NCBI RefSeq assembly: GCF_049354825.1
Contig: NZ_CP186480.1
Coordinates: forward strand, 1,798,001-1,862,000
Origin: Novosphingobium sp049354825
GTDB taxonomy: Bacteria > Pseudomonadota > Alphaproteobacteria > Sphingomonadales > Sphingomonadaceae
Length of the DNA stretch: 64,000 bases
Direction of reading: 5' to 3'
Shown here: positions 1 through 7,772 of the stretch, piece after piece
How positions within the stretch are numbered: the first letter of the stretch is position 1
How the letters are laid out: each line of letters opens with the position of its first letter
The notes under the pieces: generated by a model
The model's database searches: none
What the model saw: the letters and a program-made list of their open reading frames with translations, nothing else
What the model was told of the DNA's origin: nothing
Program-made: the position numbers and the translations under genes

Positions 1-6
1 GCGGAG

Positions 7-1863
7 ATGGGCGAGGACGCGGCGGGCAACGGCCTTGCGCTCAGCACCCTGTCAAATGTGTCAAGCGACTGCGGCCTTCGCCCCGGCGAGAGCGCCGAGG
101 ACGTTCTGCACCGGGTGTTCGGGTTTCCGGACTTTCGCGGGGTTCAGCGCCAGGTCGTGGACCGCGTGCTGGCGGGCGAATCGACCTTGGCGGTCATGCC
201 GACCGGGGCGGGCAAGAGCCTGACCTACCAGCTTCCGGCGCTGATGCTGCCCGGCACGTGCGTGGTGGTCAGCCCGCTGATCGCACTGATGCACGACCAG
301 CTGCGCAGCGCGCGCGCCAATGGAATCCGCGCCGCCACGCTGACCAGCGCCGACAGCGAGGACGAGCGCGCCGCCGGCATCGAGGCGATGCGCAGCGGCC
401 AGCTCGATCTTCTCTACGTCGCGCCCGAGCGCGCCAGCCAGGGCCATTTCCGCGAGCTTCTGGCCCGTTCGAACGTGGCGCTGTTCGCCATCGACGAGGC
501 GCACTGCGTCTCCGAATGGGGGCACGATTTCCGCCCCGACTACCGCCTGCTGCGCCCGCTGATGGACGCCTTTCCGGACGTGCCGCGCCTGGCGCTGACC
601 GCCACGGCCGACGCGCACACCCGCGCCGATATCCTGGCCCAGCTCGGCATTTCGGACGACGGACTGATCGTCGCCGGGTTCGACCGGCCCAACATCCGTT
701 ATGCCATCCGCCCGCGCGACGGCGCGCCGCAGCAACTGGCGGCGCTGCTGAAGGAAAACCCCGGCGCGGGCATCGTCTATGCCCCCACGCGCCGCCAGGT
801 TGAGGAGCTGGCCGCCAAGCTTGCCGCCGCCACCGGGCGCCCCGTCCGCCCCTATCACGCCGGGCTCGATCCGGCGGTGCGCGCCGCCAACCAGGCCGCT
901 TTCGTCGCGGCCGAAGACATGGTGATGGTCGCAACCGTCGCGTTCGGCATGGGCATCGACAAGCCCGACGTGCGCTTCGTCGCGCACGCGGCGATGCCCA
1001 AGTCGATCGAAGGCTATTACCAGGAAACCGGCCGCGCCGGGCGCGACGGCGATCCCGCGGTGGCGGTGATGCTGTGGGGTGCGGAGGATTTCCTCAAGGC
1101 CCGCCAGCGCCTGTCGGAGGTCGAACCGGCACGCCTTCCCGGTGAGCGGGCGCGGCTCGATTCGCTGGCCGCGCTGGTCGAGACCGCCGGTTGCCGCCGC
1201 GCGCTGCTGCTGCGCCATTTCGGCGAGGATCCGCCCGCATCCTGCGGCAATTGCGATACCTGCCTCGACCCGCCCAAGGTCGTCGATGCAACCGAACTGG
1301 CGCGCAAGGTGCTCAGCGCGGCCTACCGCACCGGGCAAAGCTTCGGCTTGGGTCACATCGCCAACGTGCTGACCGGCAAGGATGACGAGCGCGTCCGCAC
1401 GCGCGGCCATGACCAGCTGTCGGTGTTCGGCATCGTCGGCGCCGAGGAGGCTCCGCTGCTGCGCCCGCTGGTGCGCGCACTGCAGGCGCGCGGCGCCCTC
1501 GTCGCCACCGAACACGGCGGGCTGGCGCTGGGCGGCAACGCGCGCGCGATCCTCATCGGCGAGGAACCGTTCGGGATGACGCTGCCACCCGCCGGGGCTT
1601 CGCGCGGCGGGCGGAAGCGCCGCGATGCGGCCGCCGCCAACCCGGTCGGCGATCCGCTGTTCGAAGCACTGCGGAGCCTGCGGCGCGAGCTGGCGGCGGA
1701 GGCCGGCGTGCCGCCCTATGTGATCTTCCACGATGCCACCCTGCGCGAGATGGCGACGTTGAAGCCGGCCTCGCAGGCCGAGCTTGGTCGCATCGCAGGG
1801 ATCGGTGCACGCAAGCTGGAAGCCTATGGCGATGCATTCCTGGCGGCGATCCGCAACCACTGA
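7..1863 (+). CDS. recQ: ATP-dependent DNA helicase RecQ
   Basis: 3'-5' DNA helicase of recombination and replication-fork repair. Seen: a Walker A motif (MPTGAGKS, about residues 64-71), a DEAH box (residues 163-166) followed by CVSEWGHDFR, the TATA motif III, the QETGRAGRDG motif VI, a zinc-binding RecQ-C-terminal region with Cys residues near 397-420, and a helix-rich HRDC-like tail from about residue 545. The 618-residue length fits the family. The frame stays open to base 1 and the GGAG sits directly against this ATG with no spacer, so the true start may lie before the window. No partner gene is visible. Confidence 0.95.
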   Translation: MGEDAAGNGLALSTLSNVSSDCGLRPGESAEDVLHRVFGFPDFRGVQRQVVDRVLAGESTLAVMPTGAGKSLTYQLPALMLPGTCVVVSPLIALMHDQLRSARANGIRAATLTSADSEDERAAGIEAMRSGQLDLLYVAPERASQGHFRELLARSNVALFAIDEAHCVSEWGHDFRPDYRLLRPLMDAFPDVPRLALTATADAHTRADILAQLGISDDGLIVAGFDRPNIRYAIRPRDGAPQQLAALLKENPGAGIVYAPTRRQVEELAAKLAAATGRPVRPYHAGLDPAVRAANQAAFVAAEDMVMVATVAFGMGIDKPDVRFVAHAAMPKSIEGYYQETGRAGRDGDPAVAVMLWGAEDFLKARQRLSEVEPARLPGERARLDSLAALVETAGCRRALLLRHFGEDPPASCGNCDTCLDPPKVVDATELARKVLSAAYRTGQSFGLGHIANVLTGKDDERVRTRGHDQLSVFGIVGAEEAPLLRPLVRALQARGALVATEHGGLALGGNARAILIGEEPFGMTLPPAGASRGGRKRRDAAAANPVGDPLFEALRSLRRELAAEAGVPPYVIFHDATLREMATLKPASQAELGRIAGIGARKLEAYGDAFLAAIRNH

Positions 1864-1892
1864 CCGGGTTTCGCTTGCGCAGATCCCTACGC

Positions 1893-1913
1893 GTGATATT
1901 AAGGTGATATCAC
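1893..1913 (+). promoter_or_regulatory. Candidate operator: repeated GTGATAT with palindrome
   Basis: GTGATAT occurs at 1893-1899 and again at 1904-1910, where it is part of the perfect 10-bp palindrome GTGATATCAC (1904-1913). The element ends 20 bases before the SPFH start, where a core promoter would lie. Inferred: a binding site for a dimeric repressor, perhaps the ribbon-helix-helix protein encoded two genes on. The 7-bp arms followed by TTTT could also act as a weak terminator for recQ. Confidence 0.4.
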
Positions 1914-1933
1914 TTTTACAGGGGTAACGAGCG

Positions 1934-2857
1934 ATGTCCGAGGTAATCACCACGCAGGGCCAGACAATGACGGCCAGCCGCGAAACCCGCGCCTGGTCGA
2001 CCAGCGGCTATCTGATGCTGGGCCTGTTCGTGGCGCTGTTGCTGATCTTCGCCTGGCGCGTCGTCGCCATGGCCGGCAGCAACCCGACCGATGCAGAGGT
2101 CACCCGCTTCGTCATCGGCACCGCGCTGCTGCCGATCGCGTTGATGCTGATCGCCAAGGGTTTTTACATGATCCAGCCCAACCAGGCGGTTGCGATCACG
2201 CTGTTCGGATCCTACCGCGGCACCGATCGCCATGCCGGGCTGCGCTGGGTGTGGCCGTGGATGAGCAAGACCAAGGTCTCGGTCCGCGCCAACAACCTCA
2301 TCTCCGACAAGATCAAGGTCAACGACCTGCGCGGCAACCCGATCGAGATGGCGGCACAAGTGGTGTGGCGCGTGGTCGATACCGCGCAGGCGCTTTACGA
2401 CGTCGACGATTACCGCGCCTTCGTGGTCGTCCAGATCGAGGCGGCCGTCCGCACCATCGGCTCGCGCTATCCCTACGACGACTTCGCCGACGCCGAAGTG
2501 ACCCTGCGCGGCCACCACGACGAAGTCGGCGCCGAACTGCGTACCGAACTGATCGCCCGGCTCGCCACTGCCGGCATCACGGTGGACGAATGCGGGTTCA
2601 CGCACCTTGCCTATGCGCAGGAGATCGCGGGCGCGATGCTGCGCCGCCAGCAGGCCGCCGCAGTCGTCGCGGCGCGGCAGACGCTGGTCGAAGGCGCGGT
2701 GGGCATGGTCGAACTGGCGCTGGCGCAGCTCTCGGCCAAGAACGTCGTCGAACTCGACGACGAGCGCCGCGCCGCCATGGTCAGCAACCTGATGGTGGTG
2801 CTGTGCGGCGAACGCGACACCCAGCCGATCGTCAACGCCGGGTCGCTGTACCAGTAG
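1934..2857 (+). CDS. SPFH/band 7 domain membrane protein
   Basis: Stomatin/prohibitin-type (SPFH) protein, expected to oligomerise at the inner membrane; the family organises membrane microdomains and proteases. Seen: two hydrophobic segments near residues 28-48 and 62-82, then an SPFH domain from about residue 85 (PNQAVAITLFG, RGNPIEMAAQVVWRV) and an alanine-rich helical region ending at 307. A GGGG-type ribosome site precedes the ATG. It heads a three-gene operon with a ribbon-helix-helix protein and a small membrane protein. The exact role is unknown. Confidence 0.85.
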   Translation: MSEVITTQGQTMTASRETRAWSTSGYLMLGLFVALLLIFAWRVVAMAGSNPTDAEVTRFVIGTALLPIALMLIAKGFYMIQPNQAVAITLFGSYRGTDRHAGLRWVWPWMSKTKVSVRANNLISDKIKVNDLRGNPIEMAAQVVWRVVDTAQALYDVDDYRAFVVVQIEAAVRTIGSRYPYDDFADAEVTLRGHHDEVGAELRTELIARLATAGITVDECGFTHLAYAQEIAGAMLRRQQAAAVVAARQTLVEGAVGMVELALAQLSAKNVVELDDERRAAMVSNLMVVLCGERDTQPIVNAGSLYQ

Positions 2858-2872
2858 GGCCAGGCTACGCAC

Positions 2873-3082
2873 GTGCCCTCTCCGGCGAAAAAGGCCTTTG
2901 CGCTGCGGCTCGATCCGGCGCTCCACGCGGCGCTGGAGCGCGTCGCCGCCGGCGACTTGCGCTCGGTCAATGCCGAGATCGAGTGCCTGCTGCGCGAGGC
3001 GCTGGCGCGCCGCGGGGTGAAGGTGGGAGAGGGCGAAGCGCCGCGGCGCGGACGACCCAGGAAGGAGAGCGAGGATGACTGA
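2873..3082 (+). CDS. Arc-like ribbon-helix-helix DNA-binding protein
   Basis: Small (69 residues) predicted ribbon-helix-helix protein. Residues 7-14 (KAFALRLD) give the beta strand and the following ALHAALERVA and SVNAEIECLLREAL give the two helices, as in Arc/HicB-type regulators. The tail is basic (RRGRPRK). GTG start, 15 bases after the SPFH stop. Such proteins bind DNA as dimers and are often antitoxins or autoregulators. No classical toxin is adjacent, so here it more likely controls its own operon; the GTGATAT repeat upstream is a possible site. Confidence 0.75.
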   Translation: MPSPAKKAFALRLDPALHAALERVAAGDLRSVNAEIECLLREALARRGVKVGEGEAPRRGRPRKESEDD

Positions 3083-3323
3083 GCACACCGACAACGCCTG
3101 GTTCCTGCCCAAGCGGTATGGGCTTGGTTCGGGCCTGCCGATCCGTTGGCAGGGCTGGCTGCTGCTGGCGGCGCACGTCGCGCTGGTGGCGGCTGCCGCA
3201 CCGTTTGCTAAAACCGCACCGATGACTTTCGCAGTCTGGGCCATCGCGATCACCGCGGCGGCGATGCCGATCTATGCCGCCAGGACGCGCGGCGGCTGGC
3301 GCTGGCGCTGGGGCGGGGACTAG
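3075..3323 (+). CDS. Small inner-membrane protein of the SPFH operon
   Basis: Unrecognised 82-residue protein with two hydrophobic segments (about residues 26-43 and 50-66) and a basic, Trp-rich C-terminus (GGWRWRWGGD). Its ATG overlaps the end of the ribbon-helix-helix gene by 8 bases, so translation is probably coupled. Co-location with an SPFH protein suggests that it works in or near that membrane assembly. No catalytic motif is visible. Confidence 0.65.
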   Translation: MTEHTDNAWFLPKRYGLGSGLPIRWQGWLLLAAHVALVAAAAPFAKTAPMTFAVWAIAITAAAMPIYAARTRGGWRWRWGGD

Positions 3324-3369
3324 GAACCACTGGCTTCGCCGCCGCGTTGCAAGGTCAAAGGATAGCGGC

Positions 3370-3633
3370 ATGGCAGGCGGATGGTCGCGCGACGGCGCGG
3401 TACAGGATCAGATCGACGACAGCGTCAACGACGCCGTGGCCGGCGCGCGTGCCCGCATTCCCAGGGGCGAATCCGCGCAGTGGTGCGACGATTGCGGCGA
3501 GGACATCCCCCGGAAACGCCGCGATGCGCTGCCCGGGGTTCGCACCTGCGTTGCTTGCCAGGCGGTGCGCGACAAGGCGGTCATCCACTCGGCGATCAAT
3601 CGCCGCGGCAGCAAGGACAGCCAGCTGCGTTAA
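3370..3633 (+). CDS. DksA/TraR-family C4 zinc-finger protein
   Basis: 87-residue protein with a complete C4 zinc finger of the DksA/TraR type: Cys39, Cys42, Cys60 and Cys63 (WCDDCG ... CVACQ). An N-terminal acidic helix (VQDQIDDSVNDAV) precedes it, like the short TraR-type proteins that enter the RNA polymerase secondary channel. The start at 3370 gives the family length; an upstream frame extension is unconvincing. It converges with ribA, overlapping its stop by 4 bases. The window also encodes a full-length DksA (45873-46331) that has lost three of these cysteines. Confidence 0.8.
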   Translation: MAGGWSRDGAVQDQIDDSVNDAVAGARARIPRGESAQWCDDCGEDIPRKRRDALPGVRTCVACQAVRDKAVIHSAINRRGSKDSQLR

Positions 3634-4682
3634 AGCAGATGGCCGCTGCGATCGCGCTTGGTCGCCAGGTAGCGGGCGTTGAACGGGTTGGCGGGAAGCT
3701 GGTGCGCAACCCGTTCGGCCACGGCGACGCCGGCTGCGGCCAGGGCCGCAACCTTGGCGGGATTGTTGGTCATAAGCCGGATCGTCCGCACGCCCAGCAG
3801 GTCGAGCATCCGCGCGGCGACGGGAAAATCGCGCGCTTCGGCCGGAAGGCCCAGGCGTGTGTTGGCGTCCACGGTATCGAAACCCTGGTCCTGAAGGGCA
3901 TAAGCCCGCAGCTTGTTGACCAGGCCGATGCCGCGTCCTTCCTGACGCAGGTAGAGAAGGATTCCCCAGCCGCCACGCTCCGCTTCTTGCGCCATCGCGG
4001 CCAGCGCGGCGTCGAGTTGCGGGCCGCAATCGCACTTCAGACTGCCCAGTACGTCTCCGGTCAGGCATTCGGAATGAAGCCGTACAAGAGGTTCAACCTC
4101 GCCCTGCTGCATGCCGATGACCAGCGCGACGTGCTCACGCATGTCATCCGGGGAGCGGAAAGCGACGATCTCGCCCGCGGTGCTGCTGAGCGTGGGAAGC
4201 TGCGCCCGAGTCGCGATCGCGAGATGACGCGGGTCGTGCCATTCGGCCAGGTCGGACGAGGACACGACCTGCGCCTCGCCCCCGGCGCTGGGATCCACAA
4301 GGAAGGCCGGCAGGATGCCCGCCAGCCGTGCCAGCTCGAGCGCGGTCTGCGCGGCGTACCGGTGATCCAGCGGCACGGCCGCGAACGGCCCCTTGAGCGG
4401 GGCGGCGAGGTCCTGCGACGGATCGGCAAGCACGCGGGCCGCCTCGATTGTGAAAGGCTCGGCACCGCGGATAAGGACCGGCGCCTCGGGCACGGCGGCG
4501 TCGCGCTGGTTGGCCAGCTTGAGCGTGGCGGCGCGGGCAGCGGAAAGCAGCATGCGATCACCGACCGCGCCAGGGGCAAAGCCGGTTTCGGCCGGAAGCA
4601 GGCGCAGCACGCCGTCGACTTCGATCGGCCAGCCGTGCCGCAGCGCGTCGAGCGCCAGCGCGACCCGGCGGGTCGCCCTCAT
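3630..4682 (-). CDS. ribA: GTP cyclohydrolase II with degenerate N-terminal domain
   Basis: Catalyses the first committed step of riboflavin synthesis from GTP. Seen: the zinc-binding cysteines Cys206, Cys217 and Cys219 (HSECLTGD ... KCDCG) and the substrate motif RQEGRGIGL near residue 246. At 350 residues it is much longer than a stand-alone RibA (about 200). The first 150 residues occupy the place of the DHBP synthase half of RibBA but show no DHBP synthase catalytic motif, so that half is probably inactive. An AAGG ribosome site lies 8 bases before the ATG. xthA lies 10 bases upstream, so the two may be co-transcribed. Confidence 0.9.
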   Translation of the reverse strand: MRATRRVALALDALRHGWPIEVDGVLRLLPAETGFAPGAVGDRMLLSAARAATLKLANQRDAAVPEAPVLIRGAEPFTIEAARVLADPSQDLAAPLKGPFAAVPLDHRYAAQTALELARLAGILPAFLVDPSAGGEAQVVSSSDLAEWHDPRHLAIATRAQLPTLSSTAGEIVAFRSPDDMREHVALVIGMQQGEVEPLVRLHSECLTGDVLGSLKCDCGPQLDAALAAMAQEAERGGWGILLYLRQEGRGIGLVNKLRAYALQDQGFDTVDANTRLGLPAEARDFPVAARMLDLLGVRTIRLMTNNPAKVAALAAAGVAVAERVAHQLPANPFNARYLATKRDRSGHLL

Positions 4683-4692
4683 GCCCGCGCCT

Positions 4693-5478
4693 TCACAGCG
4701 CGAACTCGGTGATCAGCGGCACGTGGTCGGACGGCTGCTCCCATCGCCGGGTTTCCTCGACGATGCGGTGCGACGTGGCCTGGGTGGCGAGCGCCGGCGA
4801 GGCCCACATGTGGTCGAGCCGCCGCCCCTGGTCCTTGTCGCGCCAGAACGAGCGGTAGGACCACCACGAGTAATTGCGGGCCGGCGCGGGGATGAACTGC
4901 CGGCCGAGATCGACCCACCCGTGGGCATCGCCGAAGCGGCCCAGCGCATCGACTTCGATCGGGGTGTGGCTGACGACCTTGAGCAGCGCCTTGTGATCGT
5001 AGACGTCGCAGTCGAGCGGGGCGATATTGAAGTCGCCGACGATCACGGTCGGGCGGTCGACCGTTTCGGCCCACCGCGTCATCCGCTCGACGAAATCCAG
5101 CTTCTGGCCGAACTTGGGGTTCAGCGCCCGATCGGCGATATCGCCGCCGGCGGGGATGTAGACGTTCTCGACGACCACGCCGCTGCCGGTCAGCTCGACC
5201 CCGACGTGGCGCGCCTCGCCGTTGTCCTGCCAGTCGCGCCGCGACACTTCGCGCAGCGGAATGCGGCTGACCGTGGCGACGCCGTGATAGCCCTTCTGGC
5301 CGTGGACGACGCGGTGCGTATAGCCGGCAGCCTCGAACAGGTCGTGGGGGAAGACCTCTTCCGCGCACTTGATCTCCTGCAGGCACAGCACGTCGGGCGC
5401 CTCCTGCGCCAGCATCCGCGCCACCTGCGGCCCGCGCAAGCGCACCGAATTCACGTTCCAAGTCGCAATCGAAACCAT
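4693..5478 (-). CDS. xthA: Exodeoxyribonuclease III (AP endonuclease)
   Basis: Class II AP endonuclease and 3'-5' exonuclease of base excision repair. Seen: ATWNVNSVR at residues 6-14, LQEIKC with the metal-binding Glu near residue 35, the VGDFNIAP motif near 147, and the C-terminal SDHVPL with the catalytic Asp-His. The 261-residue length is typical. It lies just upstream of ribA on the same strand. No strong ribosome site is visible. Confidence 0.95.
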   Translation of the reverse strand: MVSIATWNVNSVRLRGPQVARMLAQEAPDVLCLQEIKCAEEVFPHDLFEAAGYTHRVVHGQKGYHGVATVSRIPLREVSRRDWQDNGEARHVGVELTGSGVVVENVYIPAGGDIADRALNPKFGQKLDFVERMTRWAETVDRPTVIVGDFNIAPLDCDVYDHKALLKVVSHTPIEVDALGRFGDAHGWVDLGRQFIPAPARNYSWWSYRSFWRDKDQGRRLDHMWASPALATQATSHRIVEETRRWEQPSDHVPLITEFAL

Positions 5479-5560
5479 CGGCCAGCAGTTAGGAAGCCGC
5501 AGCGTTCTTGGCGAGGATTTTCGGGCGAAGCGCCGCGGCGTTCATCCGGATGCTCTCCGG

Positions 5561-5609
5561 GCAAACGAAAACCCTCGGTGCGGGGGCATTGCACCGAGGG
5601 TTCGTTTGC
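5561..5609. terminator. Strong bidirectional hairpin terminator
   Basis: Arms 5561-5581 and 5591-5609 pair over 19 bases with a 2-base bulge around a 9-base loop. On the minus strand the GC-rich inner stem is followed by TTTTCGTTT, and on the plus strand by TTCGTTT. It lies 200 bases past lolA and 83 bases before xthA, so it most likely ends a minus-strand transcript (lolA or the candidate small RNA). Confidence 0.75.
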
Positions 5610-5690
5610 GTTCGTCACGCTTGACTTCGCGAGCCCGTAAAGGAGGCTTGGGCAACAGGGGGGAAACCCGCCTCTAGACCCGCGTCGTCG
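5561..5690 (-). ncRNA. Candidate small RNA between lolA and xthA
   Basis: The 330 bases between xthA and lolA (5479-5808) hold no gene. On the minus strand there is a moderate promoter (TTTTCA at 5725-5720, 17 bases, TAGAAA at 5702-5697), a predicted start near 5690, a stem-loop with arms 5670-5674 plus 5667-5669 and 5650-5652 plus 5643-5647, a CCTCCTTT stretch (5646-5639) complementary to a Shine-Dalgarno sequence, and the strong terminator at 5561-5609. Together these describe a roughly 130-nt transcript. It is inferred only from layout; a long 3' UTR of lolA is the alternative. No known RNA family was recognised. Confidence 0.3.
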
Positions 5691-5808
5691 AGGTCTTTTC
5701 TATGTGAAAACCCCTTGCCTGAAAATGAACGGGATCCGCAGAATTGTCGCGATTTGTCGCACCCTCGGCACGCCGAGCGACGAGCCGAAGGCTGGCATCG
5801 ACAAGCCG

Positions 5809-6468
5809 TTAGTTCTTGCGTCCGGTCGTGCGCGGATCGTTGTAGCGGAAGGTGTTGTCGGACACCGGCATTCCATAACGCTGGTTCGACAGCTTCACCG
5901 TGGTGCGGTTGTTCTGCGAATCGAGCGCCACCCAGTGCGACAGCTCCCACCCGCCCGGCGCCGCGGCGTTGCGCACGAAGATCAGCGTGATCACCCCATA
6001 CTCTGGATGCGAGGTGTCGCGCGCCTCTATGCTGATGACGTTGGGATTGCCGGTCGGCTGCAATTTGCCGAACTTGGCGACATCGCGCGAGGGATCGAGC
6101 AGCGCGCCGAGCGGGCTGTTCTTGATCGGCCAGCGCTGGACCTGGCGAACCTGGTAATCGACGAATGTCAGCGCGCTGCCGTCGGAAACGACCAGCAGCG
6201 GCACGCCCTTTTCGTACTGGAAGCGAATCCGGCCGGGGCGCTTCAGGGTCATCACCCCAGATACCGTGCGGCCGGCGCGATCGGTCTGGGTGAAGTTGGC
6301 CGTCATCGTCCCGATCGAGCGCAAGGCGCTGACGGCAGCATTAAGCTCACCGCCGGACTGGGCGATGGCGGCCTGGGGCGCGACCAGCGCGATCGGCGCG
6401 GAAACGACGAGCGCCGCCGAAGCGGCGGCGCCGAGCGAGAATCGAATGCGATCAAACAAGTGGTTCAT
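5809..6468 (-). CDS. LolA-type outer-membrane lipoprotein carrier
   Basis: Periplasmic carrier of the LolA fold, expected to ferry lipoproteins from the inner membrane to the outer-membrane receptor. Seen: a signal peptide ending near AAIA, then the LolA signatures TMTANFTQTDRAG, GVMTLKRPGRIRFQYE and a C-terminal beta-strand region. An AGAGG site lies 3 bases before ATG 6468 (219 residues); the longer TTG start at 6486 lacks support. No lolB neighbour is present, and in alphaproteobacteria LolB is often missing. Confidence 0.85.
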   Translation of the reverse strand: MNHLFDRIRFSLGAAASAALVVSAPIALVAPQAAIAQSGGELNAAVSALRSIGTMTANFTQTDRAGRTVSGVMTLKRPGRIRFQYEKGVPLLVVSDGSALTFVDYQVRQVQRWPIKNSPLGALLDPSRDVAKFGKLQPTGNPNVISIEARDTSHPEYGVITLIFVRNAAAPGGWELSHWVALDSQNNRTTVKLSNQRYGMPVSDNTFRYNDPRTTGRKN

Positions 6469-6593
6469 GCCTCTATCGTTAATCAACAGGGCTTGAACTC
6501 TGAATGAACCTGGCGGTTCCGCCGCCGATTGATCCGGCGGCCCGGATCGTGCCGGGTTTCAGACAGCTTGCCCGGTATGGCCCGGGCTGGCGA

Positions 6594-6761
6594 TCACTTG
6601 ATCTTGGCTTCCTTGAACTCGACGTGCTTGCGCACGACGGGATCGTACTTCTTGAAGACCATCTTTTCGGTCGTGTTGCGCGGATTCTTCTTCGTGACGT
6701 AGAAGAAGCCGGTGTCGGCGGTCGAGACCAGCCGGATCTTGACGGTTGCGGGCTTCGCCAT
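6594..6761 (-). CDS. rpmG: 50S ribosomal protein L33
   Basis: 55-residue large-subunit ribosomal protein. It has the L33 pattern MAKPATVKIRLVSTA, GFFYVTKKN, and a basic body ending VEFKEAKIK. The alphaproteobacterial form lacks the zinc-binding cysteine pairs, and none is present here. The AGGAT site before ATG 6761 settles the start against a longer frame. Stands alone between lolA and ppk2, all on the minus strand. Confidence 0.95.
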   Translation of the reverse strand: MAKPATVKIRLVSTADTGFFYVTKKNPRNTTEKMVFKKYDPVVRKHVEFKEAKIK

Positions 6762-6910
6762 GGCGGTATCCTGTGTCTTTCCGATTCGGGCCCGCGAGAA
6801 ATGCGCGGTACCCGCCTGAAACAGCAAGAGCGACGCGCGCGGCGCCGCCCCATCCGGGCGGGCCAATGGTGAAGAATCGCGCCCAAGTCAAGGCGCGACG
6901 CGCTGCCGTC

Positions 6911-7690
6911 TCATTCCTTAAACGGGGCGATCGGCTCCAGCACTTGGAAGGTTTCGCGTTGCGGCTGGGACCGCAGCTTGGGGAACTTGATGTCGGCGGC
7001 TGGCGCCTCGAACGGGGGCAGGCGTTGCAGGAAGTCCTGCAACAGGGTCAGCCGGCCCAGTTTCTGGTCGTTGAAATCGACCAGGGTCCACGGCGCCCAG
7101 GCGGTGTGCGTGGCGCGCAGCATCGCCTCGCGCGCGGCGGTATAGTCGGCATAATGCTTGCGGGCGGCGAAATCGACCGGCGACAGCTTCCACTGCTTGA
7201 GCGGATCCTCGGCCCGTTCGCGCAGGCGTTTTTCCTGCTGCGCCTGGTCGGTGCAGAGCCAGTACTTGAACAAGAGGATGCCGTCGTCGACCAGCAGCTT
7301 CTCGAACGCCGGTGCCTGGGCAAGGAAATCCTCGACCTCGGCCGGGGTAGCGAAGCCCATCACCTTCTCGACCCCGGCGCGGTTGTACCAGGACCTGTCG
7401 AACAGGACGATCTCGCCCGCCGCGGGCAAGTGCGCGACATAGCGCTGGAAATACCACTGCGCCGCCTCGCACTCGTTCGGCTTGGGCAGCGCCACGACGC
7501 GGCACTGGCGCGGGTTGATGGGGCCTGACAAGTCCTGGATCGCGCCGCCCTTGCCGCCGGTATCGCGTCCCTCGAACACCACGACGACGCGCGCGCCGGT
7601 GGCGGCGACCATCCGCGCCGCGCCGACGAGCTGCTTCTCGATCGGCTCGTAAAGCTTGTCGTACGCCTTGCGCTTGAGGTGGTGGCTCAT
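6911..7690 (-). CDS. ppk2: Polyphosphate kinase 2 family protein
   Basis: PPK2 enzymes transfer phosphate between polyphosphate and nucleoside diphosphates or monophosphates. Seen: a Walker A-type loop EGRDTGGKGG (residues 40-49), the lid region, and the Walker B segment FDRSWYNR (about 97-104). One PPK2 domain fills the 259 residues, as in the class I enzymes. Start ATG 7690 (MSHHLKRKAY) matches the family; the upstream frame to 7840 is out of keeping. Divergent from phhA. Confidence 0.9.
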   Translation of the reverse strand: MSHHLKRKAYDKLYEPIEKQLVGAARMVAATGARVVVVFEGRDTGGKGGAIQDLSGPINPRQCRVVALPKPNECEAAQWYFQRYVAHLPAAGEIVLFDRSWYNRAGVEKVMGFATPAEVEDFLAQAPAFEKLLVDDGILLFKYWLCTDQAQQEKRLRERAEDPLKQWKLSPVDFAARKHYADYTAAREAMLRATHTAWAPWTLVDFNDQKLGRLTLLQDFLQRLPPFEAPAADIKFPKLRSQPQRETFQVLEPIAPFKE

Positions 7691-7772
7691 GGCTTGTCGC
7701 TCCGCCGTTGCCGCCGCAGTCTGCCTGCGCGGTTCGTTTGCAGCAACCCCCGGGCACTGGTAACGTTTCCCC

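Noticed and set aside
61..1953. A 630-codon open frame on the minus strand across recQ
   Set aside because: It is antisense to a fully conserved RecQ, has low-complexity His/Gln/Ala/Arg composition and no domain; long antisense frames are common in GC-rich DNA.
5639..5646. AAAGGAGG on the plus strand as a ribosome binding site for a small gene
   Set aside because: No start codon at a workable distance leads into a plausible frame.
5691..5700. AGACC...GGTCT followed by TTTT on the plus strand (5676-5699) as a plus-strand terminator
   Set aside because: The stem is only 5 bp with a 10-base loop and no plus-strand gene or promoter precedes it; the T stretch better fits a minus-strand -10 element.
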